This document shows positions 50,870 to 58,701 of a stretch of DNA of 64,000 nt, piece by piece (the first letter of the stretch is position 1; the number at the start of each line of letters is the position of its first letter). Origin of the DNA: Microbacterium maritypicum MF109. GTDB taxonomy: Bacteria; Actinomycetota; Actinomycetes; Actinomycetales; Microbacteriaceae. The notes beneath the pieces are model-generated. The model made no database searches. It was not told the DNA's origin and was given only the letters and a program-made list of their open reading frames with translations. The stretch lies in NCBI RefSeq assembly GCF_000455825.1, contig NZ_ATAO01000239.1, positions 1 to 64,000 of the forward strand. Reading direction: 5' to 3'. The translations under genes were made by a program, and so were the position numbers.

Positions 50870-51936
50870 TCCTTCGGGGCCGCCAGCTCGCGACTGACGG
50901 AGATCCACTGGTCGAGCTTGGCCAGGGCACGGCCGTCGTCGACCGCCGCCGATGCCTTGTCGTACCCCTCGCGCAGTCGTTCGAGGATCGGGCGCTGCAC
51001 CTGCATGGCGTCCTGGGAGAGTTCGAACGCGACGATGCCCGCCGCCGCATTGAGCAGCACGATGTCGCGCACCGCCCCGGTCTCCCCCGCCAGCGTCCGT
51101 CGCAGCACCTCCGCGTTGTGCTGCGGCGATCCGCCGATCAGGTCGGCCAGGTCGGCGATCGGGATGTCGAGGTCACGGGGGTCGAGGTCGTGCTCGTGGA
51201 TGTCCCCGCGGGTGACCTCCCAGATGCGGCTGTGGCCGGTCGTGGTGAGCTCGTCGAGTCCATCGTCGCCTCGGAACACCAGCGCGGTCGCGCCGCGGGT
51301 CCGGAAGACGCCGGTGATCAGCGGTACGCGCTCGATCTGCGCGACACCCACGGCGTTGGCTTCGGCGCGCGCGGGGTTGCACAGCGGCCCGAGCATGTTG
51401 AAGACGGTGGGAACCCCGAGCTCCGCGCGGACGGGTCCTGCGTGCTTGAAGCCGGGGTGGAACGCGCCCGCCCACGCGAAGGTGATCCCGGTGCGGTCGA
51501 GGATGGATGCGACGGCGGCGGGGTCGAGTGACAGTTCGAGGCCGAGAGCACCGAGCACGTCTGAGGAACCGGAAGCCGAACTCGCCGCACGGTTGCCGTG
51601 CTTGACGACGGGCACGCCGGTGGCGCCGATGATGATCGCCGCCGTGGTCGAGACGTTCACCGTGCCGACGCGGTCGCCGCCCGTCCCGACGATGTCGAGC
51701 ACATCAGGAGAGACGGGAAGAGGGACCGCAGCCTCGAGGATCGCGTCGCGGAAGCCGACGATCTCGTCGATCGTCTCCCCCTTGGCACGAAGAGCGACGA
51801 GGAATCCTGCCAGCTGGGCCTCCGTGACGTTGCCCTGCATGATCTGCCGCATGGCCCACGTCGACTCCCACACGCTGAGATCGCGACGCTCCAGAAGAGA
51901 GGTGAGCACGTCGGACCAGGTCAGGGAATCAGCCAT
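50866..51936 (-). CDS. trpD: Anthranilate phosphoribosyltransferase
   Basis: Transfers phosphoribose from PRPP to anthranilate in tryptophan synthesis. The 356 residues show the signature VGTGGDRVGTVNVST (about 86-100), VKHGNRAASS (about 113-122) and HPGFKHAGPVR. ATG 51936 (MADSLTWSDVL) follows TAGGAT by seven bases, so it is probably leaderless; an upstream in-frame extension of 30 codons is unlikely. Other trp genes are not in the window. A PHP gene is coupled downstream. Confidence 0.95.
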   Translation of the reverse strand: MADSLTWSDVLTSLLERRDLSVWESTWAMRQIMQGNVTEAQLAGFLVALRAKGETIDEIVGFRDAILEAAVPLPVSPDVLDIVGTGGDRVGTVNVSTTAAIIIGATGVPVVKHGNRAASSASGSSDVLGALGLELSLDPAAVASILDRTGITFAWAGAFHPGFKHAGPVRAELGVPTVFNMLGPLCNPARAEANAVGVAQIERVPLITGVFRTRGATALVFRGDDGLDELTTTGHSRIWEVTRGDIHEHDLDPRDLDIPIADLADLIGGSPQHNAEVLRRTLAGETGAVRDIVLLNAAAGIVAFELSQDAMQVQRPILERLREGYDKASAAVDDGRALAKLDQWISVSRELAAPKE

Positions 51937-51943
51937 GTGTGCG

Positions 51944-51949
51944 ATCCTA
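51944..51949 (-). promoter_or_regulatory. Leaderless -10 box for trpD
   Basis: TAGGAT on the minus strand ends seven bases before ATG 51936. No trp attenuator-like leader was seen. Confidence 0.5.
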
Positions 51950-52116
51950 TCGGCGCAGAGAAAACATGCAGATGCTTCCGAACACACGTGCACCCCACCC
52001 CCACCCCTTGTTTCCCGCGGATTCACCGGGTATTCGCAGTGTTTTCTTAGGGTCTCCTAAGTCGTCGACCGGCAACTCGAAGGTCGCCGGTGCAAGAATC
52101 ACGCCCGCGGATCGGC

Positions 52117-52122
52117 CATAAT
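52117..52122 (+). promoter_or_regulatory. Candidate -10 box for ctaE
   Basis: CATAAT is followed by six bases (GGAGGG) and GTG 52129, close to the leaderless pattern; the GGAGG lies too near the start for a standard ribosome-binding site. Confidence 0.45.
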
Positions 52123-52128
52123 GGAGGG

Positions 52129-52782
52129 GTGACGACCTCAGCGACGTATGCCCCGGCGGCGAGAACGATTAAGCGGCCCAACCCGGTAGCTGTCGGCACC
52201 ATTGTGTGGCTCGGCAGTGAGGTGATGTTCTTCGCGGGACTCTTCGCGATCTACTTCACCCTCCGCAGCACCTCCCCGGAGCTGTGGGCGGCCCGGACCG
52301 AGCTGCTGAACGTCCCGTTCGCCGCAGTAAACACTGCGATCCTCGTACTCTCCTCGTTCACGTGCCAGATGGGCGTGTTCGCGGCAGAGGACCTGCAGCC
52401 CTACAAGATCGGCAAGGGACAGAAGAACGGCGCAGGACGCCGTCGCCTGTTCGGATGGGGAATGGTCGAGTGGTTCTTCCTCACCTTCGCCCTGGGCGCG
52501 ATCTTCGTCTCCGGCCAGGTCTGGGAGTATGCCCAGCTCGTTGCTGAGGGCATGCCCATCAGCGCTGACTCGTACGCTTCCGCGTTCTACCTGACGACGG
52601 GCTTCCACGCCCTGCACGTCACCGGCGGACTGGTCGCGTTCCTGCTCGTCATCGGACGCGCATACGCCGTCAAGAACTTCCGGCACAAGGAGGCGACCTC
52701 CTCGATCGTGGTGTCCTACTACTGGCACTTCGTCGACGTCGTCTGGATCGTGCTGTTCCTCGTTATCTACTTCCTGAAATAA
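52129..52782 (+). CDS. ctaE: Cytochrome c oxidase subunit III
   Basis: Membrane subunit of the aa3-type oxidase, 217 residues, about five helices. It shows the family's [17 protein letters not shown] (about 27-43), [11 protein letters not shown] (about 163-173) and the C-terminal [14 protein letters not shown]. It carries no redox centre. GTG 52129 is the start. First gene of the plus-strand ctaE-qcrC-qcrA-qcrB operon, the usual actinobacterial order, which reflects the bcc-aa3 supercomplex. Confidence 0.96.
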   Translation: MTTSATYAPAARTIKRPNPVAVGTIVWLGSEVMFFAGLFAIYFTLRSTSPELWAARTELLNVPFAAVNTAILVLSSFTCQMGVFAAEDLQPYKIGKGQKNGAGRRRLFGWGMVEWFFLTFALGAIFVSGQVWEYAQLVAEGMPISADSYASAFYLTTGFHALHVTGGLVAFLLVIGRAYAVKNFRHKEATSSIVVSYYWHFVDVVWIVLFLVIYFLK

Positions 52783-52802
52783 GAGCGGAGCTGATCCCCG
52801 AG

Positions 52803-53606
52803 ATGGCACGAGAGAAGAAGCGCCGTTCCAGCGGTCGTCGCAGCCCTTTGGCGGCGGCCGCGCTCATCGGCGCAGGCCTCATGATCACCGGCGCCGTGTA
52901 CGCCGGCGCGACCGCTGCGTTCGCCGCGACCGACACCCAGTCGGCGGCGACCTCGCAGTTGACCGTCGAGGACGGCAAGAAGCTGTTCACGGCCAACTGC
53001 GCCACCTGCCACGGTCTCGACCTGCAGGGAACCGCCAATGGCCCCAGCCTCTACGGCGTGGGTGAGCTGGCGACCGAGTTCCAGCTGTCGACCGGCCGCA
53101 TGCCTCTGCAGATGCAGGGCCCCCAGGCGCCGCAGAAGGCCCCGCAGTTCACCGAGGACCAGATCCTCGCGATCTCGTCCTTCGTCCAGTCCGAGGCTCC
53201 CGGCCCGACGTTCCCGTCGGACCACATCCTCGACGGCAAGGGCGATGTCTCAAACGGTGCCGAGCTGTTCCGCGTCAACTGCGCGATGTGCCACAACGTG
53301 GCCGCCGCGGGTGGAGCGCTCACCGAGGGCAAGTACGCCCCCGGACTCAGCGAGACCAGCGCGCTGCACATGTATGCCGCCATGGTCACCGGCCCCCAGA
53401 ACATGCCGGTCTTCGGCGACATGAACCTGTCCGACGAGGACAAGCGAGACATCATCTCGGCGCTGCTCTTCCAGCAGCAGTCCGTGCAGATCGGTGGCTT
53501 CTCGCTGGGCTCGCTCGGTCCGGTCTCCGAAGGCCTGTTCGTGTGGATCTTCGGTATCGGCGCGCTCGTCGCCGTCACCGTGTGGATCACGGCGAAGTCC
53601 AACTGA
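52803..53606 (+). CDS. qcrC: Cytochrome bc1 complex diheme cytochrome c subunit
   Basis: Diheme cytochrome that passes electrons directly to the aa3 oxidase, replacing a soluble cytochrome c. The 267-residue protein has an N-terminal signal/anchor (about 15-40), two heme-binding sites CATCH (about 65-69) and CAMCH (about 160-164), and a C-terminal membrane helix (GLFVWIFGIGALVAVTVWI). It lies 20 bp after ctaE and 36 bp before qcrA. Confidence 0.96.
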   Translation: MAREKKRRSSGRRSPLAAAALIGAGLMITGAVYAGATAAFAATDTQSAATSQLTVEDGKKLFTANCATCHGLDLQGTANGPSLYGVGELATEFQLSTGRMPLQMQGPQAPQKAPQFTEDQILAISSFVQSEAPGPTFPSDHILDGKGDVSNGAELFRVNCAMCHNVAAAGGALTEGKYAPGLSETSALHMYAAMVTGPQNMPVFGDMNLSDEDKRDIISALLFQQQSVQIGGFSLGSLGPVSEGLFVWIFGIGALVAVTVWITAKSN

Positions 53607-53642
53607 CGCTTAATCATCGAAGAGGAACGTACGAGGAGCACC

Positions 53643-54719
53643 ATGGCACACGACGACGACTCGCAGGCTCTTGACAGGGCCTACCAGCCCTCTCCGGGGC
53701 TGGGTGTCGCAGTCAGCGATCCCGTGCAGAACCCCGGGCTTCCGCCGCACCGCGAGCGGATGACCGATAAGGACCCGCGCGCCGAGAAAGCCGCTGTCCG
53801 CACTGTCTACACGCTGTTCTATCTCTCGCTCGCCGGCAGCATCTGGGCGGTCGCCGCCTACATGCTGTTCCCGATCGAGAGCGGCGCGCTCATCGACATC
53901 CGGCAGAACAACCTCTTCATCGGTCTCGGCATCGCGCTCGCGCTGCTGGCCCTCGGCATCGGTGCCATCCACTGGTCCAAGGCCCTCATGTCCGACAAGG
54001 AGTTCATCGAGCACCGCCACCCCACCCGTGGCAAGGACTCCACGCGCGAAGCGGCCATCAAGGCCTTCTCCGACGCGAATGAAGAGTCGGGCTTCGGCCG
54101 TCGCTCAATGATCCGAAACTCGCTTTTCGCCGCGATCGTCGCCTCGATCATCCCCGGCGTGACGCTGTTCCGTGGCCTGGCGCCGCACTCCACTCCGGAA
54201 GACCCCACCGCGGGCGACCCGGTCGTGCTGCTCAAGCACACCATGTGGGAAGAGGGTGCGCGCCTGGTGCGCGATCCCGACGGCACCCCGATCCGCGCGG
54301 CTGACGTCACCCTGGGTTCGGCGTTCCACGTGATCCCGGAGGAACTCGCCACCCTCAGCCACAGCGACGGCTACCTCGAAGAGAAGGCCAAGGCCATCGT
54401 GCTGATGATGCGCCTGCGCCCCGAGCAGCTGATCGAGGCCGAGGACCGCAAGGACTGGTCCTACGACGGCATCGTCGCGTACTCCAAGGTCTGCACGCAC
54501 GTCGGATGCCCTGTGGCTCTGTACGAGCAGCAGACCCACCACCTGCTGTGCCCGTGCCACCAGTCGCAGTTCGACGTCACGGACCATGCAAAGGTCATCT
54601 TCGGCCCGGCGGCTCGTCCGCTGCCGCAGCTGCCCATCACCGTCGATGACGAGGGCTACCTGGTCGCACGCAGCGACTTCAAGGAACCCGTCGGCCCGAG
54701 CTTCTGGGAGCGCCATTGA
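53643..54719 (+). CDS. qcrA: Cytochrome bc1 complex Rieske iron-sulfur subunit
   Basis: Carries the [2Fe-2S] centre of the bcc complex. The 358 residues have three membrane helices (about 54-76, 92-112 and 157-180), as is usual in actinobacteria, and a C-terminal Rieske domain with ligand motifs CTHVGC (about 286-291) and CPCHQSQF (about 303-310). It has a clear AUG start and overlaps qcrB by four bases (TTGA). Confidence 0.96.
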   Translation: MAHDDDSQALDRAYQPSPGLGVAVSDPVQNPGLPPHRERMTDKDPRAEKAAVRTVYTLFYLSLAGSIWAVAAYMLFPIESGALIDIRQNNLFIGLGIALALLALGIGAIHWSKALMSDKEFIEHRHPTRGKDSTREAAIKAFSDANEESGFGRRSMIRNSLFAAIVASIIPGVTLFRGLAPHSTPEDPTAGDPVVLLKHTMWEEGARLVRDPDGTPIRAADVTLGSAFHVIPEELATLSHSDGYLEEKAKAIVLMMRLRPEQLIEAEDRKDWSYDGIVAYSKVCTHVGCPVALYEQQTHHLLCPCHQSQFDVTDHAKVIFGPAARPLPQLPITVDDEGYLVARSDFKEPVGPSFWERH

Positions 54720-56527
54720 GCACCGCAACGCTGTCCAAAGAGGACAAGGACACCAAAGCGCCCCTCGGCGGTCGCTTCGTCGGTGCCGCGTCGAACTACA
54801 TCGATGAGCGCACCAGCCTCTCCGGCTTCGTCAAGGAGCTCGGACGCAAGATCTTCCCCGACCACTGGTCGTTCATGCTCGGCGAGATCGCGCTCTGGAG
54901 CTTCGTCGTGGTGTTCCTCTCCGGAACCTTCCTGACGTTCTTCTTCCAGGCGTCCATGGTCGAGACCCACTACACCGGCGCCTACGCTCCGATGCGGGGT
55001 ATCGAGATGTCCGCGGCGCTCGAGTCGTCGCTGCACATCTCCTTCGATCTGCGCGGTGGACTCCTGGTCCGGCAGATCCACCACTGGGCCGCCCTCGTGT
55101 TCATCGCCGGCATCGGCGTGCACATGCTCCGCGTGTTCTTCACCGGTGCCTTCCGCAAGCCGCGTGAGCTCAACTGGGTGATCGGCTTCATCCTCTTCAT
55201 CCTCGCGATGGCCGAGGGCTTCACCGGATACTCGCTTCCCGACGACCTGCTCTCGGGCAACGGCCTCCGCATCATCGACGGCATGATCAAGGGTCTCCCC
55301 CTGATCGGCACCTGGACCTCGTTCCTCCTCTTCGGTGGCGAGTTCCCGGGTACCGACATCGTCGGACGCCTGTACACGCTGCACATCCTGCTGCTGCCGA
55401 TGCTCGTCATCGCGCTGATCGTGGTGCACCTGATGCTCATGATCATCAACAAGCACACGCAGTTCGCCGGCCCGGGCCGCACGAACGACAACGTCGTGGG
55501 CTACCCGATGATGCCGGTGTACATGTCCAAGATGGGCGGATACCTGTTCATCGTCTTCGGCACCATCGTGTTGATCGCGACGTTCTTCCAGATCAACCCG
55601 ATCTGGAACTACGGTCCGTATGACCCGTCCCCTGTCTCTGCCGGCACCCAGCCCGACTGGTACATCGGCTTTGCCGACGGCGCCCTGCGTCTGGCACCGT
55701 CGAACTGGGACATCGTCTTCCTCGACCACACCTGGTCGTTCGGCATCATCGCCCCGGTTCTGGTCCTCGGCCTGTTCATCGTGGCGGTGGCGATCTACCC
55801 CTTCATCGAGGCGTGGGTCACCGGAGACAAGCGCGAGCACCACATCGCACAGCGCCCGCGCAACGCCGCGACGCGCACGGCGATCGGTGTGGCCGGCGTC
55901 ATCTTCTACGCCGTCCTCTGGGCCGCGGCATCGTCCGACCTCATCGCGACGCACTTCATGCTCACGATGGAGGGCGTGATCCACACGCTGCAGGCCCTGC
56001 TCTTCCTCGGGCCGATCCTGGGTTACTTCGTCACGAAGCGCATCTGCATCGCGCTGCAGAAGAAGGACCGCGAGATCGTGCTGCACGGTTTCGAGTCCGG
56101 CCGCATCGTCCGCCTCCCCGGTGGCGAGTTCATCGAGGTGCACCAGCCGGTCGACAAGTACGACCGCTGGAAGCTGATCGACGTCGACACTTACGAGCCC
56201 CTCGTGGTGCGCCCCAATGACAAGGGCCGCATCCCGTGGACCGAGAACCTCCGTTCCTCGATCTCCCGTTGGTTCTTCGAGGACCGTCTCGCCCCGCTCA
56301 CGCAGGCCGAGGTCGAGGCGGCGGATGCTCACCAGCACCACGTCACGGCTCACAACGACGAGACCGAGGCTGCAGAGATCCAGGGTGCCCACGAGCGCGC
56401 AGGATTCCCTGACGCCCCGCTCACGGTCGATGAGACCCACGTCGACGAGACGCCGAACACGCCGAGCACGGTCATCGCGACCGAGCCGGTGAAGAAGCCT
56501 CGCAAGAAGTCGGAGGATGGCGAGTAG
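54716..56527 (+). CDS. qcrB: Cytochrome bc1 complex cytochrome b subunit
   Basis: Quinol-oxidising cytochrome b, 603 residues, about nine helices. Heme-ligand histidines appear in RQIHHWAALVFIAGIGVHM and LHILLLPMLVIALIVVHLM; the quinol-site PEW motif is PDW (QPDWYIGF). A hydrophilic, charged C-terminal tail of about 120 residues ends KKPRKKSEDGE. The start is a rare TTG at 54716, overlapping the qcrA stop (TTGA), so translation is probably coupled. A terminator follows. Confidence 0.96.
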   Translation: MSTATLSKEDKDTKAPLGGRFVGAASNYIDERTSLSGFVKELGRKIFPDHWSFMLGEIALWSFVVVFLSGTFLTFFFQASMVETHYTGAYAPMRGIEMSAALESSLHISFDLRGGLLVRQIHHWAALVFIAGIGVHMLRVFFTGAFRKPRELNWVIGFILFILAMAEGFTGYSLPDDLLSGNGLRIIDGMIKGLPLIGTWTSFLLFGGEFPGTDIVGRLYTLHILLLPMLVIALIVVHLMLMIINKHTQFAGPGRTNDNVVGYPMMPVYMSKMGGYLFIVFGTIVLIATFFQINPIWNYGPYDPSPVSAGTQPDWYIGFADGALRLAPSNWDIVFLDHTWSFGIIAPVLVLGLFIVAVAIYPFIEAWVTGDKREHHIAQRPRNAATRTAIGVAGVIFYAVLWAAASSDLIATHFMLTMEGVIHTLQALLFLGPILGYFVTKRICIALQKKDREIVLHGFESGRIVRLPGGEFIEVHQPVDKYDRWKLIDVDTYEPLVVRPNDKGRIPWTENLRSSISRWFFEDRLAPLTQAEVEAADAHQHHVTAHNDETEAAEIQGAHERAGFPDAPLTVDETHVDETPNTPSTVIATEPVKKPRKKSEDGE

Positions 56528-56543
56528 TCGCCACTCCCCCACT

Positions 56544-56579
56544 GATGAAGGCCTCGTCCCTGCGGACGGGGCCTTCATC
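56544..56579 (+). terminator. Terminator of the ctaE-qcrCAB operon
   Basis: Arms 56544-56559 and 56564-56579 pair over 16 positions with one G-U around a four-base loop, 16 bp past qcrB, followed by GTTAAT. Confidence 0.8.
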
Positions 56580-56607
56580 GTTAATCCCCTAATGAGAGGA
56601 TCGATCC

Positions 56608-57012
56608 ATGTCGTCCGTCGTCCAGCTGATCCGCGGCACCGCCCTCGCCGAAGTCCCCTACGCCTACGCCGCGACCGCACCGGCCGGCTCACGCCTGATC
56701 TTCCTCGCCGGCGCGTGCCCGCTGAACGACGATGGCACGACTGCTGCACCCGGTGACTACGCCGCTCAGGCGGCCAAGTGCGTAGAGACCCTCCAGGGGG
56801 CGCTCGAGATCGCCGGCGCGACCATCACCGACGTCATCAGCACGCGGGTACTCGTGGCCTCCTCATCGCAGGCCGACCTCGTCGCGGCCTGGGATGTCAT
56901 CCATGCGGCTTTCGGCGCGCACGACGTGCCCAGCACGCTCCTGGGCGTGACGGTGCTCGGCTACGACGACCAGCTGGTCGAGATCGAAGCGATCGCGGCT
57001 GTCTCCGAATGA
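56608..57012 (+). CDS. Rid-family protein lacking the RidA catalytic arginine
   Basis: A 134-residue Rid (YjgF/YER057c) protein: IFLAGACPLNDDGTT, DYAAQAAKCVETLQGALEIAG and VISTRVLVAS are typical. RidA deaminases of 2-aminoacrylate have an Arg in PARxxV near the C-terminus; here the segment reads VPSTLLGVTVLG with no Arg, so classical RidA activity is unlikely and it may belong to the Rid4-Rid7 groups. ATG 56608 has GAGAGGAT upstream. It is coupled to a GNAT gene by ATGA. Confidence 0.87.
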   Translation: MSSVVQLIRGTALAEVPYAYAATAPAGSRLIFLAGACPLNDDGTTAAPGDYAAQAAKCVETLQGALEIAGATITDVISTRVLVASSSQADLVAAWDVIHAAFGAHDVPSTLLGVTVLGYDDQLVEIEAIAAVSE

Positions 57013-57530
57013 GCATCAACGTCGTCGTCCGCCCGGCCGCGCCCGACGATGACGCGGCAACGGAACAGATCGAAGTGGCCGCCGATGCCCTCCTCATCGA
57101 ACGGTTCGGAGCCGTCGACTGGCCTCCCCCGACGCCCCCGCAGGAACGCGCGTCGATGCCGGGCTTCGTCCTCGTCGCCGAACACCACGACGGGACCACC
57201 ACGACGCCGGTCGTTGTCGGCTTCGTGCACGTGCTGGAGCTCGACGGCCACGCGCATCTCGAGCAGCTCTCGGTGCTTCCCTCTTACGGACGCCAGGGTA
57301 TCGGCCGTGAGCTCGTCACGGCCGCGCTCACGGAATCGCGCCACCGGGGTCATACCGAGATCACCCTTCGCACCTACATCGACGTGCCCTGGAACGCCCC
57401 CTTCTACACGTCCTGCGGCTTCGTCGTGAGCGAGCCGGACACCTCACTGCTCCGAGATCTGGTCCAGGTCGAATCCGCGCTGGGCCTCTTCGAGCACGGA
57501 CCGCGCACGCAGATGACGGCTGTGCTCTGA
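57009..57530 (+). CDS. GNAT-family N-acetyltransferase
   Basis: A 173-residue acetyltransferase. The acetyl-CoA loop is visible as LSVLPSYGRQGIGRELV (about 94-110), with VGFVHVLELDGHAHLEQL before it and APFYTSCGFV after. The acceptor substrate is unknown. Its ATG overlaps the Rid gene stop. The last codons ACG GCT GTG CTC TGA are the first copy of an 18-bp tandem repeat, so the stop codon is repeated in frame four more times downstream. Confidence 0.88.
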   Translation: MSINVVVRPAAPDDDAATEQIEVAADALLIERFGAVDWPPPTPPQERASMPGFVLVAEHHDGTTTTPVVVGFVHVLELDGHAHLEQLSVLPSYGRQGIGRELVTAALTESRHRGHTEITLRTYIDVPWNAPFYTSCGFVVSEPDTSLLRDLVQVESALGLFEHGPRTQMTAVL

Positions 57531-57605
57531 TTCACGGCTGTGCTCTGATTCACGGCTGTGCTCTGATTCACGGATGTGCTCTGATCCACGGATGTGCTCT
57601 GATCG
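57516..57605 (+). repeat. 18-bp tandem repeat spanning the GNAT stop codon
   Basis: Five 18-bp units begin at 57516, 57534, 57552, 57570 and 57588 (ACGGCTGTGCTCTGATTC, with the last two reading ACGGATG). TGA occurs in the GNAT frame at 57528, 57546, 57564, 57582 and 57600, giving five stacked in-frame stops. In another frame the repeat reads LIHGCA units. Confidence 0.95.
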
Positions 57606-57769
57606 GTAGCAGTACGTCGATCGTCGAACGCGCCACGACCGACGACGGCACCTCTGCCGCTGACCTCGCCGGGCCGCCCTGGCTGGCGTATACCCCCGGC
57701 TCCGGCATTGACCGCAATCCGTCGCTGAGCGACTGGATTCCGCCGGATGGTTCCCGCGTGTCTCCGTAG
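57605..57769 (+). pseudogene. Coding-like fragment without a start codon
   Basis: In one frame, 54 codons from GGT 57605 to TAG 57767-57769 use mostly G/C third positions and read GSSTSIVERATTDDG ... LAGPPWLAYTPGSG ... SDWIPPDGSRVSP. No plausible start exists; upstream the frame runs through the 18-bp repeat as LIHGCA units. It may be the 3' remnant of a lost gene, or chance in high-GC DNA. The protein is not recognised. Its TAG overlaps the -10 box of the rhodanese gene. Confidence 0.3.
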
Positions 57770-57772
57770 GCT
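57767..57772 (+). promoter_or_regulatory. Leaderless -10 box for the rhodanese gene
   Basis: TAGGCT ends six bases before ATG 57779, the same pattern as dcp. Confidence 0.5.
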
Positions 57773-57778
57773 GGAATC

Positions 57779-58198
57779 ATGATCGATCGTGCCGAGTTCT
57801 ACGCAGCCAAGTTGACCTATGAGACAGACCCCAGCGATGTGCACGCGGCGCTCAAGGCCGGCGAGAACATCGTCGTCGTCGACGTCCGCTCCGACGAGGC
57901 GTGGGCCCAGGGGCGGATCGCCGGTGCCGTGCACATGCACTACAGCGAGATCGCCTCGCGTGCTGCCACCGAGATCCCCGAGGGTGCGGACGTGGTCGTC
58001 TACTGCTGGAGCCCCGGCTGCAACGCCGGCGCCAAGGGCGCGCTCGAGTTCGCCCGCCTCGGATACGCCGTACGCGAGATGATCGGCGGTTTCGAGTACT
58101 GGGTCCGCGAGGGTTACGCGGTCGAAGACAGCGATGGCGTCCACCACCGCCCCGTGGATCCGTTGACCGGCATCGCACGCATTCGCGCCCACGCCTGA
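57779..58198 (+). CDS. Rhodanese-like sulfurtransferase domain protein
   Basis: A single-domain rhodanese of 139 residues: VVVDVRSDEAWAQGRIAGAVHM (split at about 32-53) and the active-site loop YCWSPGCN (about 78-85) with the presumed catalytic Cys first, followed by a second Cys in the loop. Sulfur transfer or redox/detoxification is likely; the acceptor is unknown. It appears leaderless and converges on ctaF across a strong bidirectional hairpin. Confidence 0.88.
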   Translation: MIDRAEFYAAKLTYETDPSDVHAALKAGENIVVVDVRSDEAWAQGRIAGAVHMHYSEIASRAATEIPEGADVVVYCWSPGCNAGAKGALEFARLGYAVREMIGGFEYWVREGYAVEDSDGVHHRPVDPLTGIARIRAHA

Positions 58199-58212
58199 TC
58201 ACGGCCCCGGCG

Positions 58213-58255
58213 CACGAAGAAGGCCCCCGGATTCCTCCGGGGGCCTTCTTCCGTG
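58213..58255. terminator. Bidirectional terminator
   Basis: A near-perfect stem (58213-58230 with 58237-58255, one bulged base) and a 6-base loop between the convergent rhodanese and ctaF genes, with TTCTTCC on one side and GAAGAAG on the other. Confidence 0.88.
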
Positions 58256-58263
58256 CAGCTGGG

Positions 58264-58698
58264 TCAGCGGGCGAAGTTGCCGCGGTAGTACTCGTACACC
58301 CAGCCGACGATCGCGACGACGAAGATCGCGAGGCCGATCGGCAGGAGGAAGTGCCCGACCGCGAGCCCCACGACGAAGACTCCCGCCGAGGCAGCGAGGA
58401 CGATGGGCCACCAGGACCACGGGCTGAACTCGCCGAGCTCCGGGTCACCGTCGTCGATGTCGGAGGTCAGGATGTCTTCGGGCAGCTCACCACGCTGCGC
58501 CTTGTGAGTGCGATCGAGATAGAACGCGATCATCGCTGCCATGAAGGCGGCGAAGAACAGGGCGACCGTACCGACCCACTCGATTCGCATCGCGAAGTTG
58601 TCGTTCGGTGTGGCCAGGATGTGCCAACCGGTGTAGACGACTCCGACGAGAGCGAAGAACGCCGTCAGGATCCACCAGAGAATGACGTTGTCGCGCAT
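58264..58698 (-). CDS. ctaF: Cytochrome c oxidase subunit IV (actinobacterial)
   Basis: A 144-residue membrane subunit specific to actinobacterial aa3 oxidases, with four hydrophobic segments in two pairs (about 5-27 and 41-60; about 96-117 and 119-137). The charged loop between (RTHKAQRGELPEDILTSDIDDGDPE shape, about 62-86) is typical. It lies 3 bp after ctaD, as the last gene of ctaC-ctaD-ctaF. Confidence 0.95.
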   Translation of the reverse strand: MRDNVILWWILTAFFALVGVVYTGWHILATPNDNFAMRIEWVGTVALFFAAFMAAMIAFYLDRTHKAQRGELPEDILTSDIDDGDPELGEFSPWSWWPIVLAASAGVFVVGLAVGHFLLPIGLAIFVVAIVGWVYEYYRGNFAR

Positions 58699-58701
58699 GA
58701 C

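Noticed and set aside
54656-56749. 697-codon minus-strand frame
   Set aside because: Antisense to qcrB and the Rid gene; no motif.
57568-57780. 70-codon minus-strand ORF starting beside the rhodanese gene
   Set aside because: Ends in the tandem repeat (RAHPWIRAHP), lacks a ribosome-binding site, and overlaps the leaderless promoter of the rhodanese gene.
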